DNA of 64,000 bases from Arthrobacter bambusae (lineage in GTDB: Bacteria; Actinomycetota; Actinomycetes; Actinomycetales; Micrococcaceae), in the NCBI RefSeq assembly GCF_022606295.1, contig NZ_JAHHZS010000011.1, forward strand, positions 1 to 64,000, read 5' to 3'. The position numbers and the translations under genes are program-made. The notes beneath the pieces are model-generated. The model ran no database searches. It saw only the letters and a program-made list of their open reading frames with translations, and was not told the origin of the DNA. This document shows positions 41,963-51,196 of the stretch, piece by piece (within the stretch, counting starts at the first letter, position 1; each line of letters begins with the position of its first letter).

Positions 41963-42433
41963 ATGGACAACCTATTCGGACGCGGCGGTCGCGGCGGACT
42001 CGGTGGACTCGACGTCCCGGAGCCGCTCCGACGCTTCCTTCAAGGCGAATCCGACTCGTCGCTCCGCATCGAGCAATACCAAGAGGGGGACACGCTCGTC
42101 GTCAGGGTGGATCTGCCGGGAGTCGACCCCGAGAGCGACGTCGACATCAGCGTTGCCGACGACACCCTGCATATCCAGGCGCGACGCGAAGAGGATGCCG
42201 AACACGTGGACAAGAAGGGTTACCGTACCGAAGTCCGCTACGGCGAACGGTCCCGCAGCATCCCGCTGCCCCGCGGCGTGAGCCAGGACGGCATCATCGC
42301 AACGTACGAGGATGGCGTCCTCGAAGTACGCATCCAACTCCCCGAACAGTCAGAGCCGCAGACCACGAAAGTCCGCGTTGTCCGTAAGGGTGGCCGCGAA
42401 GCCAACCCGCCTTCGGAGCCGACGGGTTACTAG
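41963..42433 (+). CDS. Hsp20 small heat-shock protein
   Basis: A 156-aa ATP-independent holdase. The alpha-crystallin domain spans residues 35-140 (RIEQYQEGDTLVVRVDLPGV, HIQARREEDAEH, YGERSRSIPLPRGV, ATYEDGVLEVRIQLPE). It begins with a Gly-rich arm and ends with a short tail lacking a clear IxI. AGGAGG precedes the ATG. I see no HAIR/CIRCE heat-shock operator in the 110 bases upstream. Confidence 0.93.
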   Translation: MDNLFGRGGRGGLGGLDVPEPLRRFLQGESDSSLRIEQYQEGDTLVVRVDLPGVDPESDVDISVADDTLHIQARREEDAEHVDKKGYRTEVRYGERSRSIPLPRGVSQDGIIATYEDGVLEVRIQLPEQSEPQTTKVRVVRKGGREANPPSEPTGY

Positions 42434-42447
42434 CCGGGGGCGCAAGC

Positions 42448-43932
42448 CTAAGGACCGTCGTCCGGCCCGTTTGGTCGGCGTACTTTCTGGAGCCGCGGGG
42501 CCGGCTCCTTGCCCTGCGGAACAGTCGCCTCCACGGGCGTGGGGGGCATTGCAAGGACGGCGACGACGGTCAGTGCGGCGCTGACAAGCACGGCGAGAAA
42601 AACCGCTGCAGACGCGAACACAATCGCCTGCGAACTCTTTCCGCCATCCGGGCGGTCGGCGTAGATTGCGTTGGCGACCGCCCCGAAAACTGCCACACCA
42701 AGCGAACTGCCGATGGACCGCGCGAAGAGGTTCGTGCCCGTCACCACACCGCGCTCGTGCCATTCGACACTGGACTGCGCTGCGATCAGGCTCGGGGTTG
42801 CAAGGAGGCCGAGGCCGAGCCCCGCCACAAAGCAGCTGCCCGCAACGAAGACGAGGTTCGGTGTGTAGGCGGTGATCGCGAGGGCCGCCGAACCGATGAC
42901 GGTGACCGAGATCCCGATCAACGATGTGGTCCTGAAGCCGATCCGCAGGTAGAAGCGGCCCGACTGCGAGGCGCTGATCGGCCAACCGATTGTCAGGGCT
43001 GCCAAGGAGAGGCCCGCCGTGATGGGCGAGACTGAAAGCGCGCCCTGAAGGAACGTGGGAACGTACGACGTGAGGCCAAGCACGACCGCTCCGGCACCGA
43101 AGGAAATCAGTGCGGTCGTGGCGAGGAGGCGCCTCGAAACGACCCACGGCGGCAGGACGGGTTCAGCTGCTCGTCGCTCCACCAGGATGAACGCAACAAG
43201 CAAGACGGCACCAAGGGCGAACACTGCGATGCTGATTGGAGAGTCCCAGGCCCAGGCCTGGCCACCTTCGAGGGCCCCGAGGATGGTCAAGGTCAAGGTG
43301 AACGTGAGAAGGGCGGCTCCAAGATAGTCGACGCGGTGCTTTACCCGTTCGATGTTCTCGTGGAATCTTTGGACCAACATCCAGGCAGCCACGAGGCACA
43401 GCGGAATGTTGACCAGGAAGATCCCGCGCCACGCTCCAAGCGAAGAGAACACCCCGCCCAGGGTTGGGCCGACCACCGACGAGGTTGCCCACACGCTGGC
43501 GAGGTAGCCTTGCACCTTCGCGCGCTCGGCCAGGGTGTAGATATCGCCGGCGATGGTAATGGCCACAGGCAGGACGGCGCCGGCACCCAGGCCCTGCACC
43601 ACGCGGAAGGCGATGAGCGCGGGCATGCTCCACGCAAGCCCGCAAAGGATGGATCCAAGCAGGAAGAGTCCGATGCCAGTGAGAATGATTGGCTTCCGGC
43701 CCGCCATGTCGGAGAGTTTCGCGTAGACCGGGACCGAGACGGCCTGTGCGAGCAGGTACGCGGAGAAGAGCCACGGGAACGAGGCGAACCCGCCGATTTC
43801 ATGAACGATCGAAGGCACAGCGGTCGCCACGATGGTTGCATCGATCGCGACAAGGCCGCTCGAGAGCATCAGGGCTATGAGTATCGGGCCCCGTGTGGAA
43901 CGGAAGCCTACGCCGTCGCTTTGAGTTGCCAT
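42448..43932 (-). CDS. DHA2-family (EmrB/QacA-like) drug exporter
   Basis: A 494-aa proton antiporter with about 14 helices. LMLSSGLVAIDATIVATAVP is the helix 1 signature of the group, YAKLSDMAGRKPIILTGIGL the loop after helix 2, and FRVVQGLGAGAVLP and SVVGPTLGGVFSSLGAWRGI (motif C) mark an exporter. The start is the ATG of MATQSDGVG. It converges on hsp20 with only 14 nt between. Substrates cannot be predicted. Confidence 0.9.
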   Translation of the reverse strand: MATQSDGVGFRSTRGPILIALMLSSGLVAIDATIVATAVPSIVHEIGGFASFPWLFSAYLLAQAVSVPVYAKLSDMAGRKPIILTGIGLFLLGSILCGLAWSMPALIAFRVVQGLGAGAVLPVAITIAGDIYTLAERAKVQGYLASVWATSSVVGPTLGGVFSSLGAWRGIFLVNIPLCLVAAWMLVQRFHENIERVKHRVDYLGAALLTFTLTLTILGALEGGQAWAWDSPISIAVFALGAVLLVAFILVERRAAEPVLPPWVVSRRLLATTALISFGAGAVVLGLTSYVPTFLQGALSVSPITAGLSLAALTIGWPISASQSGRFYLRIGFRTTSLIGISVTVIGSAALAITAYTPNLVFVAGSCFVAGLGLGLLATPSLIAAQSSVEWHERGVVTGTNLFARSIGSSLGVAVFGAVANAIYADRPDGGKSSQAIVFASAAVFLAVLVSAALTVVAVLAMPPTPVEATVPQGKEPAPRLQKVRRPNGPDDGP

Positions 43933-44100
43933 GTCTGGGCCCGTCTTTCCCCTATGCCGCGGCGTATCCTCATCACGTTTCCGGCACCGACCTCGGCCGG
44001 CATACTTCTCTGCACCCACCATTTATCCCTGCACCCATTCAGTTAGGCGCCATCCATGGACATGAATGTCAGGGACCACTGGCCGAAGTGATCGACCCGG

Positions 44101-44499
44101 TCATTCGTCGCCGTCGTCATCCGCTGGCGCCGGTGGATTTGCTGCCTCACGCAGCGGTCCCACTGCCCCGTCCGTGCCGTAGTCCCCTTCGGCGTACTGT
44201 CCGATTTCCGACTCGGCTGTTCGCCCCGGAACGGCTCCCGCGTTGCCGAGGTCGGCTTCTGCGTAGCGCCCGGATTCCTTGGCCTTCTTACCCAACGGTT
44301 CGGGCAAGCCGCCTTGACTACCTGCTGATCCGTAGTCGCCTTCGCTGTATTGGCCTTCTTCGTCTTCGGAGTGCCGCCCGGGCTCCATTCCCGTCTTGCC
44401 GTAGTCGCCCTCGACGTACCGGCCCCGAAGTTCCGGTTCCTCGGGAGCTTCGGCTTTGTCGTCTTCAGTGGGTTCTTCGACGCCGCTGCTATCAGTCAT
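44101..44499 (-). CDS. EGDYG-repeat acidic protein
   Basis: A 132-aa protein that is acidic and probably disordered. The chain consists of imperfect repeats of about 23-28 residues, each centred on G(R/Q)Y-x-E-(G/A)D(Y/L)G: RYVEGDYG, QYSEGDYG, RYAEADLG, QYAEGDYG. The same motif forms the tail of the SRPBCC protein at 13.2 kb. No membrane segment or signal. Function unknown. Confidence 0.7.
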   Translation of the reverse strand: MTDSSGVEEPTEDDKAEAPEEPELRGRYVEGDYGKTGMEPGRHSEDEEGQYSEGDYGSAGSQGGLPEPLGKKAKESGRYAEADLGNAGAVPGRTAESEIGQYAEGDYGTDGAVGPLREAANPPAPADDDGDE

Positions 44500-44545
44500 G
44501 ATCTTGCCTTTCGCGCAACGTACCTCGCGTCTCTTCGGCGCCCCT

Positions 44546-46042
44546 TCAGTTTATCGAGGGGCTTTGCGGGGCAACAGGGCGATGGCCATAGGGACTCTGA
44601 TCTACCAGGCCCGGCTCGTAGCTTTCAAGCTGGACGCTGGCCCTCACGAGTGCCCGGAGTCCGGACAGGCCTCCCGTAACCACTCCGGCCGCCCGGGCCT
44701 GGACCAGGACGTTTCCGAGCGCCGTGGCTTCCACGGGACCGGCCACAACCGTCTTGCCGGTGGCATCAGCGGTGAGTTGGCACAGGAGCCTGTTCTGCGA
44801 TCCGCCGCCCACGATGTGGACCACCGACGTCTGCTTGCCGGAGAGTTCTTCGGCACGCGCCAGGGTCCTCGCGTAAGCGGCCGCGAGGCTGTCCAGGATG
44901 CAGCGCACGACGACGGCCGGACGGTCCGGGAGGACGGCGCCGCCGGCGCGCACGGCAGCGCGGATCCGGTCAGGCATATTGTCCGGGGCGATGAACGCCG
45001 GATCGTCGGCATTGATTTGCGGGCCTCCCGTGGGCAGTGCCGCCGCGGACTCGAGGAGCGCGGCCAGATCCTGCCGGTGACCCTCGGCGGCCCAGGTGCG
45101 TTGGCATTCGCTGAGCAACCACAGGCCGCCGACGTTGCGCAGGTACCGGATGGTGCCGTCGACGCCCCGCTCGTTGGTGAAGTTGGCCAAGCGGCTTGTT
45201 TCCTCCAGGACGGGGTTGTCCAATTCCACGCCCACGAGGGACCAGGTGCCGGAGGAAATGTAGGCGAAGTCTTCCTGCTGCGCGGGTACGGCGGCCACTG
45301 CCGAGGCGGTATCGTGCGATCCCACGGCAACCACGGTAGTCTCCTGCGGCAACCCCGTCCGGGTTGCCACTTCCGGTAGCAGCGTGCCTATCGTCTCGCC
45401 TGGCTGGATGACGGCCGGGAACAGGTTCTTGTGCAGGCCCAGTGCCTTGAAGAATTCTGTGGCCCACTCCCCCGCGACGGCGTCAAAAAGCCCTGTGGTG
45501 GAAGCATTCGTGGCCTCTGTACGGCGTTGCCCCGTGAGCCTGAACGCGATCAAGTCCGGAACGAGCAACGCCTGGACGCCGAGCAGTTCAGGTTCGGTGG
45601 CGAGCTGGTAGAGCGTATTGAACTGCAGGAACTGCAGTCCGGTGGTCGCATAGAGCCGTGCCGGGTCCAGCACCTTGTGGACGTCCGCGACGGCGGTGCG
45701 CCCGCGCTCGTCGCGGTAGCTGAACGGCTGGGCCCGGAGGGCACCGGCGGGATCCACGAGTCCGTAGTCGACGGCCCACGTATCGATGCCGATACTGGCG
45801 ATCCGCTCCCCGCTTGCGGCGGCCGTTTCCGCGGCCGCCGCAAGTCCCGTGAGCACCTCCTCGAACAGGGCGTCGAAATCCCAGTGGAGTCCGCCGTCGA
45901 GCTCTACGACGCCGTTGGGGAAACGGTGCACTGTTTCGAGGGAGACGCGCCCGCCGGTGACCCGGCCGAGCATGACACGCCCGGACGAAGCACCGATATC
46001 GACGGCGGCGAAAACGCCGCCCGCACTGGACTGTCCCCTCAT
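44546..46042 (-). CDS. rhaB: L-rhamnulokinase
   Basis: A 498-aa FGGY-family sugar kinase that phosphorylates L-rhamnulose to rhamnulose 1-phosphate. The phosphate-binding loop is AAVDIGASSGRVMLGRV near residue 12, GIDTWAVDYGLVD the substrate loop and VGSHDTASAVAAVP the conserved motif. VVHIVGGGSQNRLLCQLTAD binds adenosine. The ATG overlaps the stop of the aldolase/dehydrogenase gene by 4 nt. It is the last gene of the rhamnose operon. Confidence 0.93.
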   Translation of the reverse strand: MRGQSSAGGVFAAVDIGASSGRVMLGRVTGGRVSLETVHRFPNGVVELDGGLHWDFDALFEEVLTGLAAAAETAAASGERIASIGIDTWAVDYGLVDPAGALRAQPFSYRDERGRTAVADVHKVLDPARLYATTGLQFLQFNTLYQLATEPELLGVQALLVPDLIAFRLTGQRRTEATNASTTGLFDAVAGEWATEFFKALGLHKNLFPAVIQPGETIGTLLPEVATRTGLPQETTVVAVGSHDTASAVAAVPAQQEDFAYISSGTWSLVGVELDNPVLEETSRLANFTNERGVDGTIRYLRNVGGLWLLSECQRTWAAEGHRQDLAALLESAAALPTGGPQINADDPAFIAPDNMPDRIRAAVRAGGAVLPDRPAVVVRCILDSLAAAYARTLARAEELSGKQTSVVHIVGGGSQNRLLCQLTADATGKTVVAGPVEATALGNVLVQARAAGVVTGGLSGLRALVRASVQLESYEPGLVDQSPYGHRPVAPQSPSIN

Positions 46043-48078
46043 CGCAGGAAAGCGGCCGCGACGCCCGCGTCCACGGGAATGTGCAGGCCCGTGGTGTGCG
46101 AGAGCTCGTTGCTGGTGAGCACGGCGGCCGCGTTGGCCACATGCTCGGGCAGGACTTCGCGCTTGAGCAGGGTGCGCTGGGCGTAGTACTTGCCCAGTTC
46201 CTGCTCCTCGACTCCGTAGACGGCGGCGCGCTTGGCGCCCCAGCCGCCGGCGAAGATCCCGGAGCCGCGGACCACTCCGTCGGGGTTGATGCCGTTGACT
46301 CGGATGCCGTACTCCCCCAGCTCAGCGGCCAGCAGACGGACCTGGTGGGCCTGGTCTGCCTTGGTGGCCGAGTAGGCGATGTTGTTCGGCCCGGCGAAGA
46401 CCGAGTTCTTCGAGGAAATGTAGACGATGTCCCCGCCCATGCCCTGATCGATCATGACCTTCGCGGCGGCCTTCGAGACCAGGAACGAGCCCTTGGCCAT
46501 GACGTTGTGCTGCAGGTCCCAGTCCTTCTCCGTGGTTTCCAGGAGCGGCTTGGAGATCGACAGGCCCGCGTTGTTCACCACCAGGTCCAGTCCGCCGAAA
46601 GCGAGGACGGCTTCCTTGATGGCGGCGGCCACCTGGGCTTCGTCGGTGACGTCGGCCTGCACGCCGATGGCGACGTCCGCGCCGCCAAGCCCGGCCGCGA
46701 CTGCCCGCGCGTTGTCCAGGTTGAGGTCGGCGATGACCACGCAGGCACCCTCCGCGGCGAGGCGGGTGGCGATCGCCTTGCCGATGCCCGACGCCGCGCC
46801 GGTCACCAAAGCGATGCGCGTGGCGTGCGATTTGGGCTTGGGCATCCGGGCGAGCTTGGCTTCTTCGAGGGCCCAGTATTCGATCCGGAACTTCTCGGAT
46901 TCCTCGATCGGGGCGTAGGAGGAGATGGCCTCGGCGCCGCGCATGACGTTGATGGCGTTGAGGTAGAACTCGCCCGCCACGCGGGCGGTCTGCTTGTCCT
47001 TGCCGTAGGAGAACATTCCGACGCCGGGGACCAGGACGATGGCCGGGTCCGCGCCGCGCAAGGCCGGGGACTCGGCGTCGGCATGGCGGTCATAGTAGGC
47101 CTGATAGTCCTCGCGGTACGCGGCATGCAGTTCCTTGAGGCGTGCGATGCTTTCCTCGATGCCGGCGTCGGCGGGCAGGTCCAGGACGAGGGGCTTGACC
47201 TTGGTGCGCAGGAAGTGGTCCGGGCAGGAGGTGCCCAGCGCTCCAAGGCGGGGATGCCCGGCGCCTTCGAGGAATTCCAGGACACGCGGATCGTCGCTGA
47301 AATGACCCACCTGCGGCTTGTCGGCCGAGGCGAGGCCGCGGATGGCGGGAGCCAACGCGGCCGCTTTGGCGCGGCGCTCGGCTTCCGGGAGCGCGGCGTA
47401 GCCGGGGAGTTTGGCGCCGAAAGGCTCGGCTTTGCCGTTCCGGGCAATGTAGCCTTCGGCCTGCTCGATGATCCAGAGGGAGTTGGCCTCGGCTTCCCCG
47501 CTCGTTTCGCCCCACGCGGTGATGCCGTGTCCGCCCAGGATGGTGCCGATGGCTTGCGGGTTGGCTTCCTTGATCGCCGCGATGTCCAGTCCCAGCTGGA
47601 ATCCGGGCCGGCGCCAGGGAACCCACACGACCTTGTTACCGAAGATCTTGGACGTCAGCGCTTCGCCGTCCACCGCCGTCGCGATCGCGATGCCCGAGTC
47701 CGGGTGCAGGTGGTCCACGTGCGCGGCGTCGACGAGTCCGTGCATGGCGGTATCGATCGACGGCGCAGCGCCACCCTTGCCGAACAGGCAGTAATCGAAG
47801 GCGGCCACCATTTCGTCTTCGCGCTCGACGTCGGGGTAAACGGACTTGAGTGCCTGCAGCCGGTCCAGGCGCAGCACAGCCAGGTTTTCGGCCTTCAGCG
47901 TGCCCAGATCGCCGCCGGAACCCTTGACCCACAACAGCTCGACGTCCTCCCCGGTGACCGGGTCCTTGTCCGTTCCCTTCGCGGAGGTGTTCCCGCCAGC
48001 GAAATTCGTGTTCCGCTTGTCCGCACCGAGGCGGTTGGAACGGGTGATCAGTTCTTCAACGGTCTTGCTGTTGCTCAT
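46039..48078 (-). CDS. rhaEW: Bifunctional rhamnulose-1-phosphate aldolase / lactaldehyde dehydrogenase
   Basis: A 679-aa fusion. Residues about 1-400 are a class II aldolase domain (FAGGNTSAKGTDKDP, the zinc site VDHLHPDSGIA, and ILGGHGITAWGETSGEAEAN). It should cleave rhamnulose 1-phosphate to dihydroxyacetone phosphate and L-lactaldehyde. Residues about 425-679 are an SDR domain (ALVTGAASGIGKAIATRLAA, VVNNAGLS, YISSKNSVF, YSATKADQ) that should oxidise lactaldehyde. This architecture is known in bacterial rhamnose pathways. It lies between the isomerase (3-nt gap) and the kinase (4-nt overlap). Confidence 0.92.
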   Translation of the reverse strand: MSNSKTVEELITRSNRLGADKRNTNFAGGNTSAKGTDKDPVTGEDVELLWVKGSGGDLGTLKAENLAVLRLDRLQALKSVYPDVEREDEMVAAFDYCLFGKGGAAPSIDTAMHGLVDAAHVDHLHPDSGIAIATAVDGEALTSKIFGNKVVWVPWRRPGFQLGLDIAAIKEANPQAIGTILGGHGITAWGETSGEAEANSLWIIEQAEGYIARNGKAEPFGAKLPGYAALPEAERRAKAAALAPAIRGLASADKPQVGHFSDDPRVLEFLEGAGHPRLGALGTSCPDHFLRTKVKPLVLDLPADAGIEESIARLKELHAAYREDYQAYYDRHADAESPALRGADPAIVLVPGVGMFSYGKDKQTARVAGEFYLNAINVMRGAEAISSYAPIEESEKFRIEYWALEEAKLARMPKPKSHATRIALVTGAASGIGKAIATRLAAEGACVVIADLNLDNARAVAAGLGGADVAIGVQADVTDEAQVAAAIKEAVLAFGGLDLVVNNAGLSISKPLLETTEKDWDLQHNVMAKGSFLVSKAAAKVMIDQGMGGDIVYISSKNSVFAGPNNIAYSATKADQAHQVRLLAAELGEYGIRVNGINPDGVVRGSGIFAGGWGAKRAAVYGVEEQELGKYYAQRTLLKREVLPEHVANAAAVLTSNELSHTTGLHIPVDAGVAAAFLR

Positions 48079-48081
48079 GCT

Positions 48082-49248
48082 CTATGCGCCCCATCCGGCT
48101 TGCTGGCCGCCCACGCGGTCCTCGTTGATCTTCTTCTGGTAGCCGCTTGCCTTGAACGCCGTCATCGGGTCGGCGGGCAGGCCACGCGATTCACGCCATT
48201 GCGCCAGCATCGGCCGGACGTCCGTGTAGAAGGCATCGTTGAAAATGCCGTTTGCAGCCAACACATCCCCTTCACGCTGGGCTTCGGCCAGTGCATCGGT
48301 GTCGATGAGCAGTGCGCGGGCCGTCATCTCCTGGACGTTGAGCACGGACCGGATCTGGCCGGGGATCTTCTCCTCCAGGTTGTGGCACTGGTCAAGCATC
48401 AGGGCAACCCCTGACTCTTTCCCGAAGCCGCCGCCGCGGATGACCTCGTGCATGATGCGGAACAGCTGGAAGGGATCCGCGGCACCGACGATCAGGTCGT
48501 CGTCGGCGTAGAAGCGCGAATTGAAGTCAAAGGAACCGAGCTTCCCTAGGCGCAGGAGCTGCATGACGATGAACTCGATATTGGTTCCCGGGGCATGGTG
48601 GCCGGTGTCCAGGCAGACGAAGGCCTTCTCCCCCAGTGCCAGGGTCTGGGCGTAAGAGGTACCCCAGTCCGGAACATCGGTGTGGTAGAAAGCCGGCTCG
48701 AAGAACTTGTACTCCAGGACCAGGCGCTGGGTTTCGGCGAGCCCGGCGTAGATTTCCTGCAGGGATTCCGCGAGGCGGTCCTGGCGGCCGCGCATGTCGT
48801 CCTGGCCGGGATAGTTGGTGCCGTCGGCCAGCCAGACCTTCAGGTCCCGGGAGCCGGTGGCGTGCATGATGTCGATGCACTCCAGATGGTGGTCGACCGC
48901 CCGGCGCCGCACAGCCGCGTCCGAGGACGTCAGGGAGCCGTACTTGTACTCATCGTCCTGGAACGTGTTCGAGTTGATCGTCCCCAGCCCCACGCCAAGG
49001 CTCTCTGCAAACTCGCGCAGGGCGGAGTAATCATCCACCTTGTCCCACGGGATGTGCAGTGCCACCGTGGGCGCAAGGCCCGTCAGTTCGTGGACTTTCG
49101 CGGCGTCGGCCAGCTTCTCCTGGATAGTCCGCGGGGTGCCGGACGTACCGAACACCTTGAATCGCGTTCCCGAGTTGCCATAGGCCCACGAGGGAACTTC
49201 GACGGCCAGTTCCCCGAGGCGGCCCAGGGCCGTTTCAGTGGTGTTCAT
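48082..49248 (-). CDS. rhaI: L-rhamnose isomerase (RhaI type)
   Basis: A 388-aa xylose-isomerase-like TIM barrel that converts L-rhamnose to L-rhamnulose with divalent metal. It has VEVPSWAYGNSGTRFKVFG, WLADGTNYPGQDDMRGRQDR, VLEYKFFEPAFYHTDVPDWG, CLDTGHHAPGTNIEF and GSFDFNSRFYADDDLIVGA, which supply the His/Glu/Asp metal ligands. It is not the E. coli RhaA kind. AGAAGGAA precedes the ATG (MNTTETALG). It is first in the operon, with an operator palindrome 57 nt upstream of its start. Confidence 0.93.
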   Translation of the reverse strand: MNTTETALGRLGELAVEVPSWAYGNSGTRFKVFGTSGTPRTIQEKLADAAKVHELTGLAPTVALHIPWDKVDDYSALREFAESLGVGLGTINSNTFQDDEYKYGSLTSSDAAVRRRAVDHHLECIDIMHATGSRDLKVWLADGTNYPGQDDMRGRQDRLAESLQEIYAGLAETQRLVLEYKFFEPAFYHTDVPDWGTSYAQTLALGEKAFVCLDTGHHAPGTNIEFIVMQLLRLGKLGSFDFNSRFYADDDLIVGAADPFQLFRIMHEVIRGGGFGKESGVALMLDQCHNLEEKIPGQIRSVLNVQEMTARALLIDTDALAEAQREGDVLAANGIFNDAFYTDVRPMLAQWRESRGLPADPMTAFKASGYQKKINEDRVGGQQAGWGA

Positions 49249-49305
49249 GATTGTTCCTTCTGTTGCCTGTGCGTCGTCTTTGAATGGGAGGCCCAAGTCT
49301 TGTTT

Positions 49306-49317
49306 TGAATCGATTCA
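49306..49317. promoter_or_regulatory. LacI-type operator before rhaI
   Basis: TGAATCGATTCA is a perfect 12-bp palindrome with the central CpG typical of LacI-family operators. Flanking TT and TT extend the AT-rich ends. It lies on the rhaI side of the divergent region. Confidence 0.78.
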
Positions 49318-49416
49318 TTCAAGAACCTACTCACACGGTAGGGCCTGCTTCCATGGCGTGTCAACAGTCAATCCAGGAGATCGCCGGTTGAGCCACGTAA
49401 CATTGACGAAACGGAT

Positions 49417-49428
49417 TGATTCGATTCA
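49417..49428. promoter_or_regulatory. LacI-type operator before the rhamnose regulator gene
   Basis: TGATTCGATTCA differs by one base from the palindrome at 49306. The surrounding ATTGAT and ATCAAT add outer symmetry. It ends 18 nt before the regulator start codon, immediately ahead of its GGGAGG, so binding here would block the gene (autorepression). Confidence 0.75.
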
Positions 49429-49446
49429 TCAATTGGGAGGTTCAGC

Positions 49447-50463
49447 GTGCCAACCGGACCGGGTGCGAAGCTGGCGGACGTCGCCGCTCTTGCGGGAGTT
49501 TCGGTCGGCACTGTTTCGAATGTCCTCAACCGGCCGGACCAAGTGTCGTTCGACAAGAGAAGCCGGGTCCTGGCCGCGATCGACCAGTTGGGATTCGTGC
49601 GAAACGAATCAGCCCGCTCGCTACGGTCCGGATCCACGCGGAGCCTGGGCATGCTGGTGCTGGACGTCCGCAACCCCTTCTTCACCGATGTGGCCCTGGG
49701 GGCTGAAAACGTCGCCGAGGACCACAAGCACTCCCTGATCCTGGCCAACAGCGCCGAAAACGCCGGGCGTGAGCAGGCCTATCTGGACCTGTTCGAGCAG
49801 CAGCGTGTCCAAGGCGTCCTGATCACTCCGTTCGGGAACGTCCTTGAACGGCTTGAGAAAATGCGCACCCGGGGCATCCCCTCCGTACTCGTGGACAGGC
49901 TCGCAAGCACAGATCAGTTCTGCTCGGTTTCGGTGGACGACGTCGCCGGCGGGGCGACCGCCCTGGACCATCTTGTCAGCATCGGCGCAGTCCGCCCTGC
50001 TTTCGTGGGAGGCCCCTTCACGCTGCAGCAGGTTGAGGACCGCTACCGGGGTGCAGCCGACGCGGCGCAACGGGCGGGCCTCCCCCTTCAATTATTCGAA
50101 ACGCCCGATCTGAAATTTGAACGCGGGCGCCAAATTGGCGATCTCATGTGGAATCTCCAGCCCGCCAAGCGGCCGGACGCCGTGTTTGCGGCGAACGACC
50201 AATTGGCGCTCGGGCTCTTGCAGTCCTTCGCGGCCAACGGGCTCCGCGTGCCCGAGGACATCGCGATCGTGGGCTTCGACGACATCGATTTCGCTTCGCA
50301 GTCGAGCATCCCGCTCAGCTCCATCAGTCAGCCAAGACAGCTGATCGGCGAGCGCGCCGCCCAGCTGCTCTTCGACGAAATCGACGACGAGCCCGGCCAC
50401 GTGCACAGCCAAGTGGTGTTCACGCCGGAACTCGTGGCGAGGCAGAGCACCCTGCGCCGCTAA
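49447..50463 (+). CDS. LacI-family regulator of the rhamnose operon
   Basis: A 338-aa regulator. The helix-turn-helix is at residues 8-30 (LADVAALAGVSVGTVSNVLN), the hinge at NESARSLRSGSTRSLG, and the sugar-sensor domain follows (LVLDVRNPFFTDVALGAENV, VLITPFGNVLERL, IVGFDDIDFASQSSIPLSSI). The start is a GTG after GGGAGG. Divergence from rhaI and a shared operator pair make it the probable rhamnose-responsive repressor, although this role is often taken by other families. Its stop overlaps the TetR stop on the other strand. Confidence 0.9.
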   Translation: MPTGPGAKLADVAALAGVSVGTVSNVLNRPDQVSFDKRSRVLAAIDQLGFVRNESARSLRSGSTRSLGMLVLDVRNPFFTDVALGAENVAEDHKHSLILANSAENAGREQAYLDLFEQQRVQGVLITPFGNVLERLEKMRTRGIPSVLVDRLASTDQFCSVSVDDVAGGATALDHLVSIGAVRPAFVGGPFTLQQVEDRYRGAADAAQRAGLPLQLFETPDLKFERGRQIGDLMWNLQPAKRPDAVFAANDQLALGLLQSFAANGLRVPEDIAIVGFDDIDFASQSSIPLSSISQPRQLIGERAAQLLFDEIDDEPGHVHSQVVFTPELVARQSTLRR

Positions 50464-51095
50464 GCGGATCTTTTGGGGCCGGTCGTCGGCACAAGATCGC
50501 CCTTCCCGGATGAAATGAGCGATATATAGGTCTCCAGTTGGGACCGCAGCTGATCCGCTGAGTGGTGTTCCGGCGTCAGAGTGGCCGTGATCTGGGCACC
50601 GAGCGCGAACGTCATGATCCCGCCGACCACGTCGTCGTCGTTCAGTCCTTCCTTCAGTTCGCCAAGCTCCCTGGCTTCACGGAGCTTGTCGAACAGGGCT
50701 TCACGCCACTGCTCCATTGAGGAATCGTGCAAAGCGGCCTTCGCCGGGTCCGTCAGGGCGCGTTGCCAGAAGGCAATCGCGATGCGCGCCTCGTTGAGCC
50801 TCTCGGCGTCGAGCGGCAAAATTTCATGGCAATAGCTGCGCAATGCAGACAGGCCCCGCTGGCCGGCAGTGGAATCGCTCATGCGGGTATTCGTCTGGTT
50901 GAAGACGTGGCCGAAGGCAAACGTCAAGAGATCGTCCTTTGTGGGGAAATACGGCTTGAGCGCGCCGTTGGCAAAGCCTGCTTCCGTTGCTATCTCGCGC
51001 ATGGTGGCTCCTTCGATCCCCCTGCTGGCGATGATCCGCCACGTGGCTTCGACGAGCTCCACCCTGCGCTTGTCGTGGTCTACGATCTTCGGCAC
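50460..51095 (-). CDS. TetR-family regulator
   Basis: A 211-aa repressor-type protein. The helix-turn-helix occupies residues 10-56 (RRVELVEATWRIIASRGIEG, TMREIATEAGFANGALKPYF). The ligand domain has a TetR C-terminal helix bundle. It is divergent from the copper amine oxidase operon and probably controls it in response to an amine or aldehyde. ACAACCGTTGT between the genes is a candidate operator. It converges on the rhamnose regulator gene, the two stop codons overlapping by four bases. Confidence 0.9.
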   Translation of the reverse strand: MPKIVDHDKRRVELVEATWRIIASRGIEGATMREIATEAGFANGALKPYFPTKDDLLTFAFGHVFNQTNTRMSDSTAGQRGLSALRSYCHEILPLDAERLNEARIAIAFWQRALTDPAKAALHDSSMEQWREALFDKLREARELGELKEGLNDDDVVGGIMTFALGAQITATLTPEHHSADQLRSQLETYISLISSGKGDLVPTTGPKRSA

Positions 51096-51118
51096 GCTTT
51101 CCCCAAATCTTTTTTTCT

Positions 51119-51129
51119 ACAACCGTTGT
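51119..51129. promoter_or_regulatory. Candidate TetR operator
   Basis: ACAACCGTTGT is an odd-centre palindrome with 5-bp arms, 23 nt upstream of the tetR start and 67 nt upstream of the amine oxidase start. The size fits a TetR half-site pair, but an 11-mer is short, so this is tentative. Confidence 0.5.
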
Positions 51130-51196
51130 GACTCAGATTACACGATGCTATTCTCTACACACATAGAAAATAAATCGCCACTCACAAAGGCCTTCC

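Noticed and set aside
46081..48414. 777-codon plus-strand frame across rhaEW
   Set aside because: Antisense shadow of the fused aldolase/dehydrogenase, whose domains are all recognised on the minus strand.
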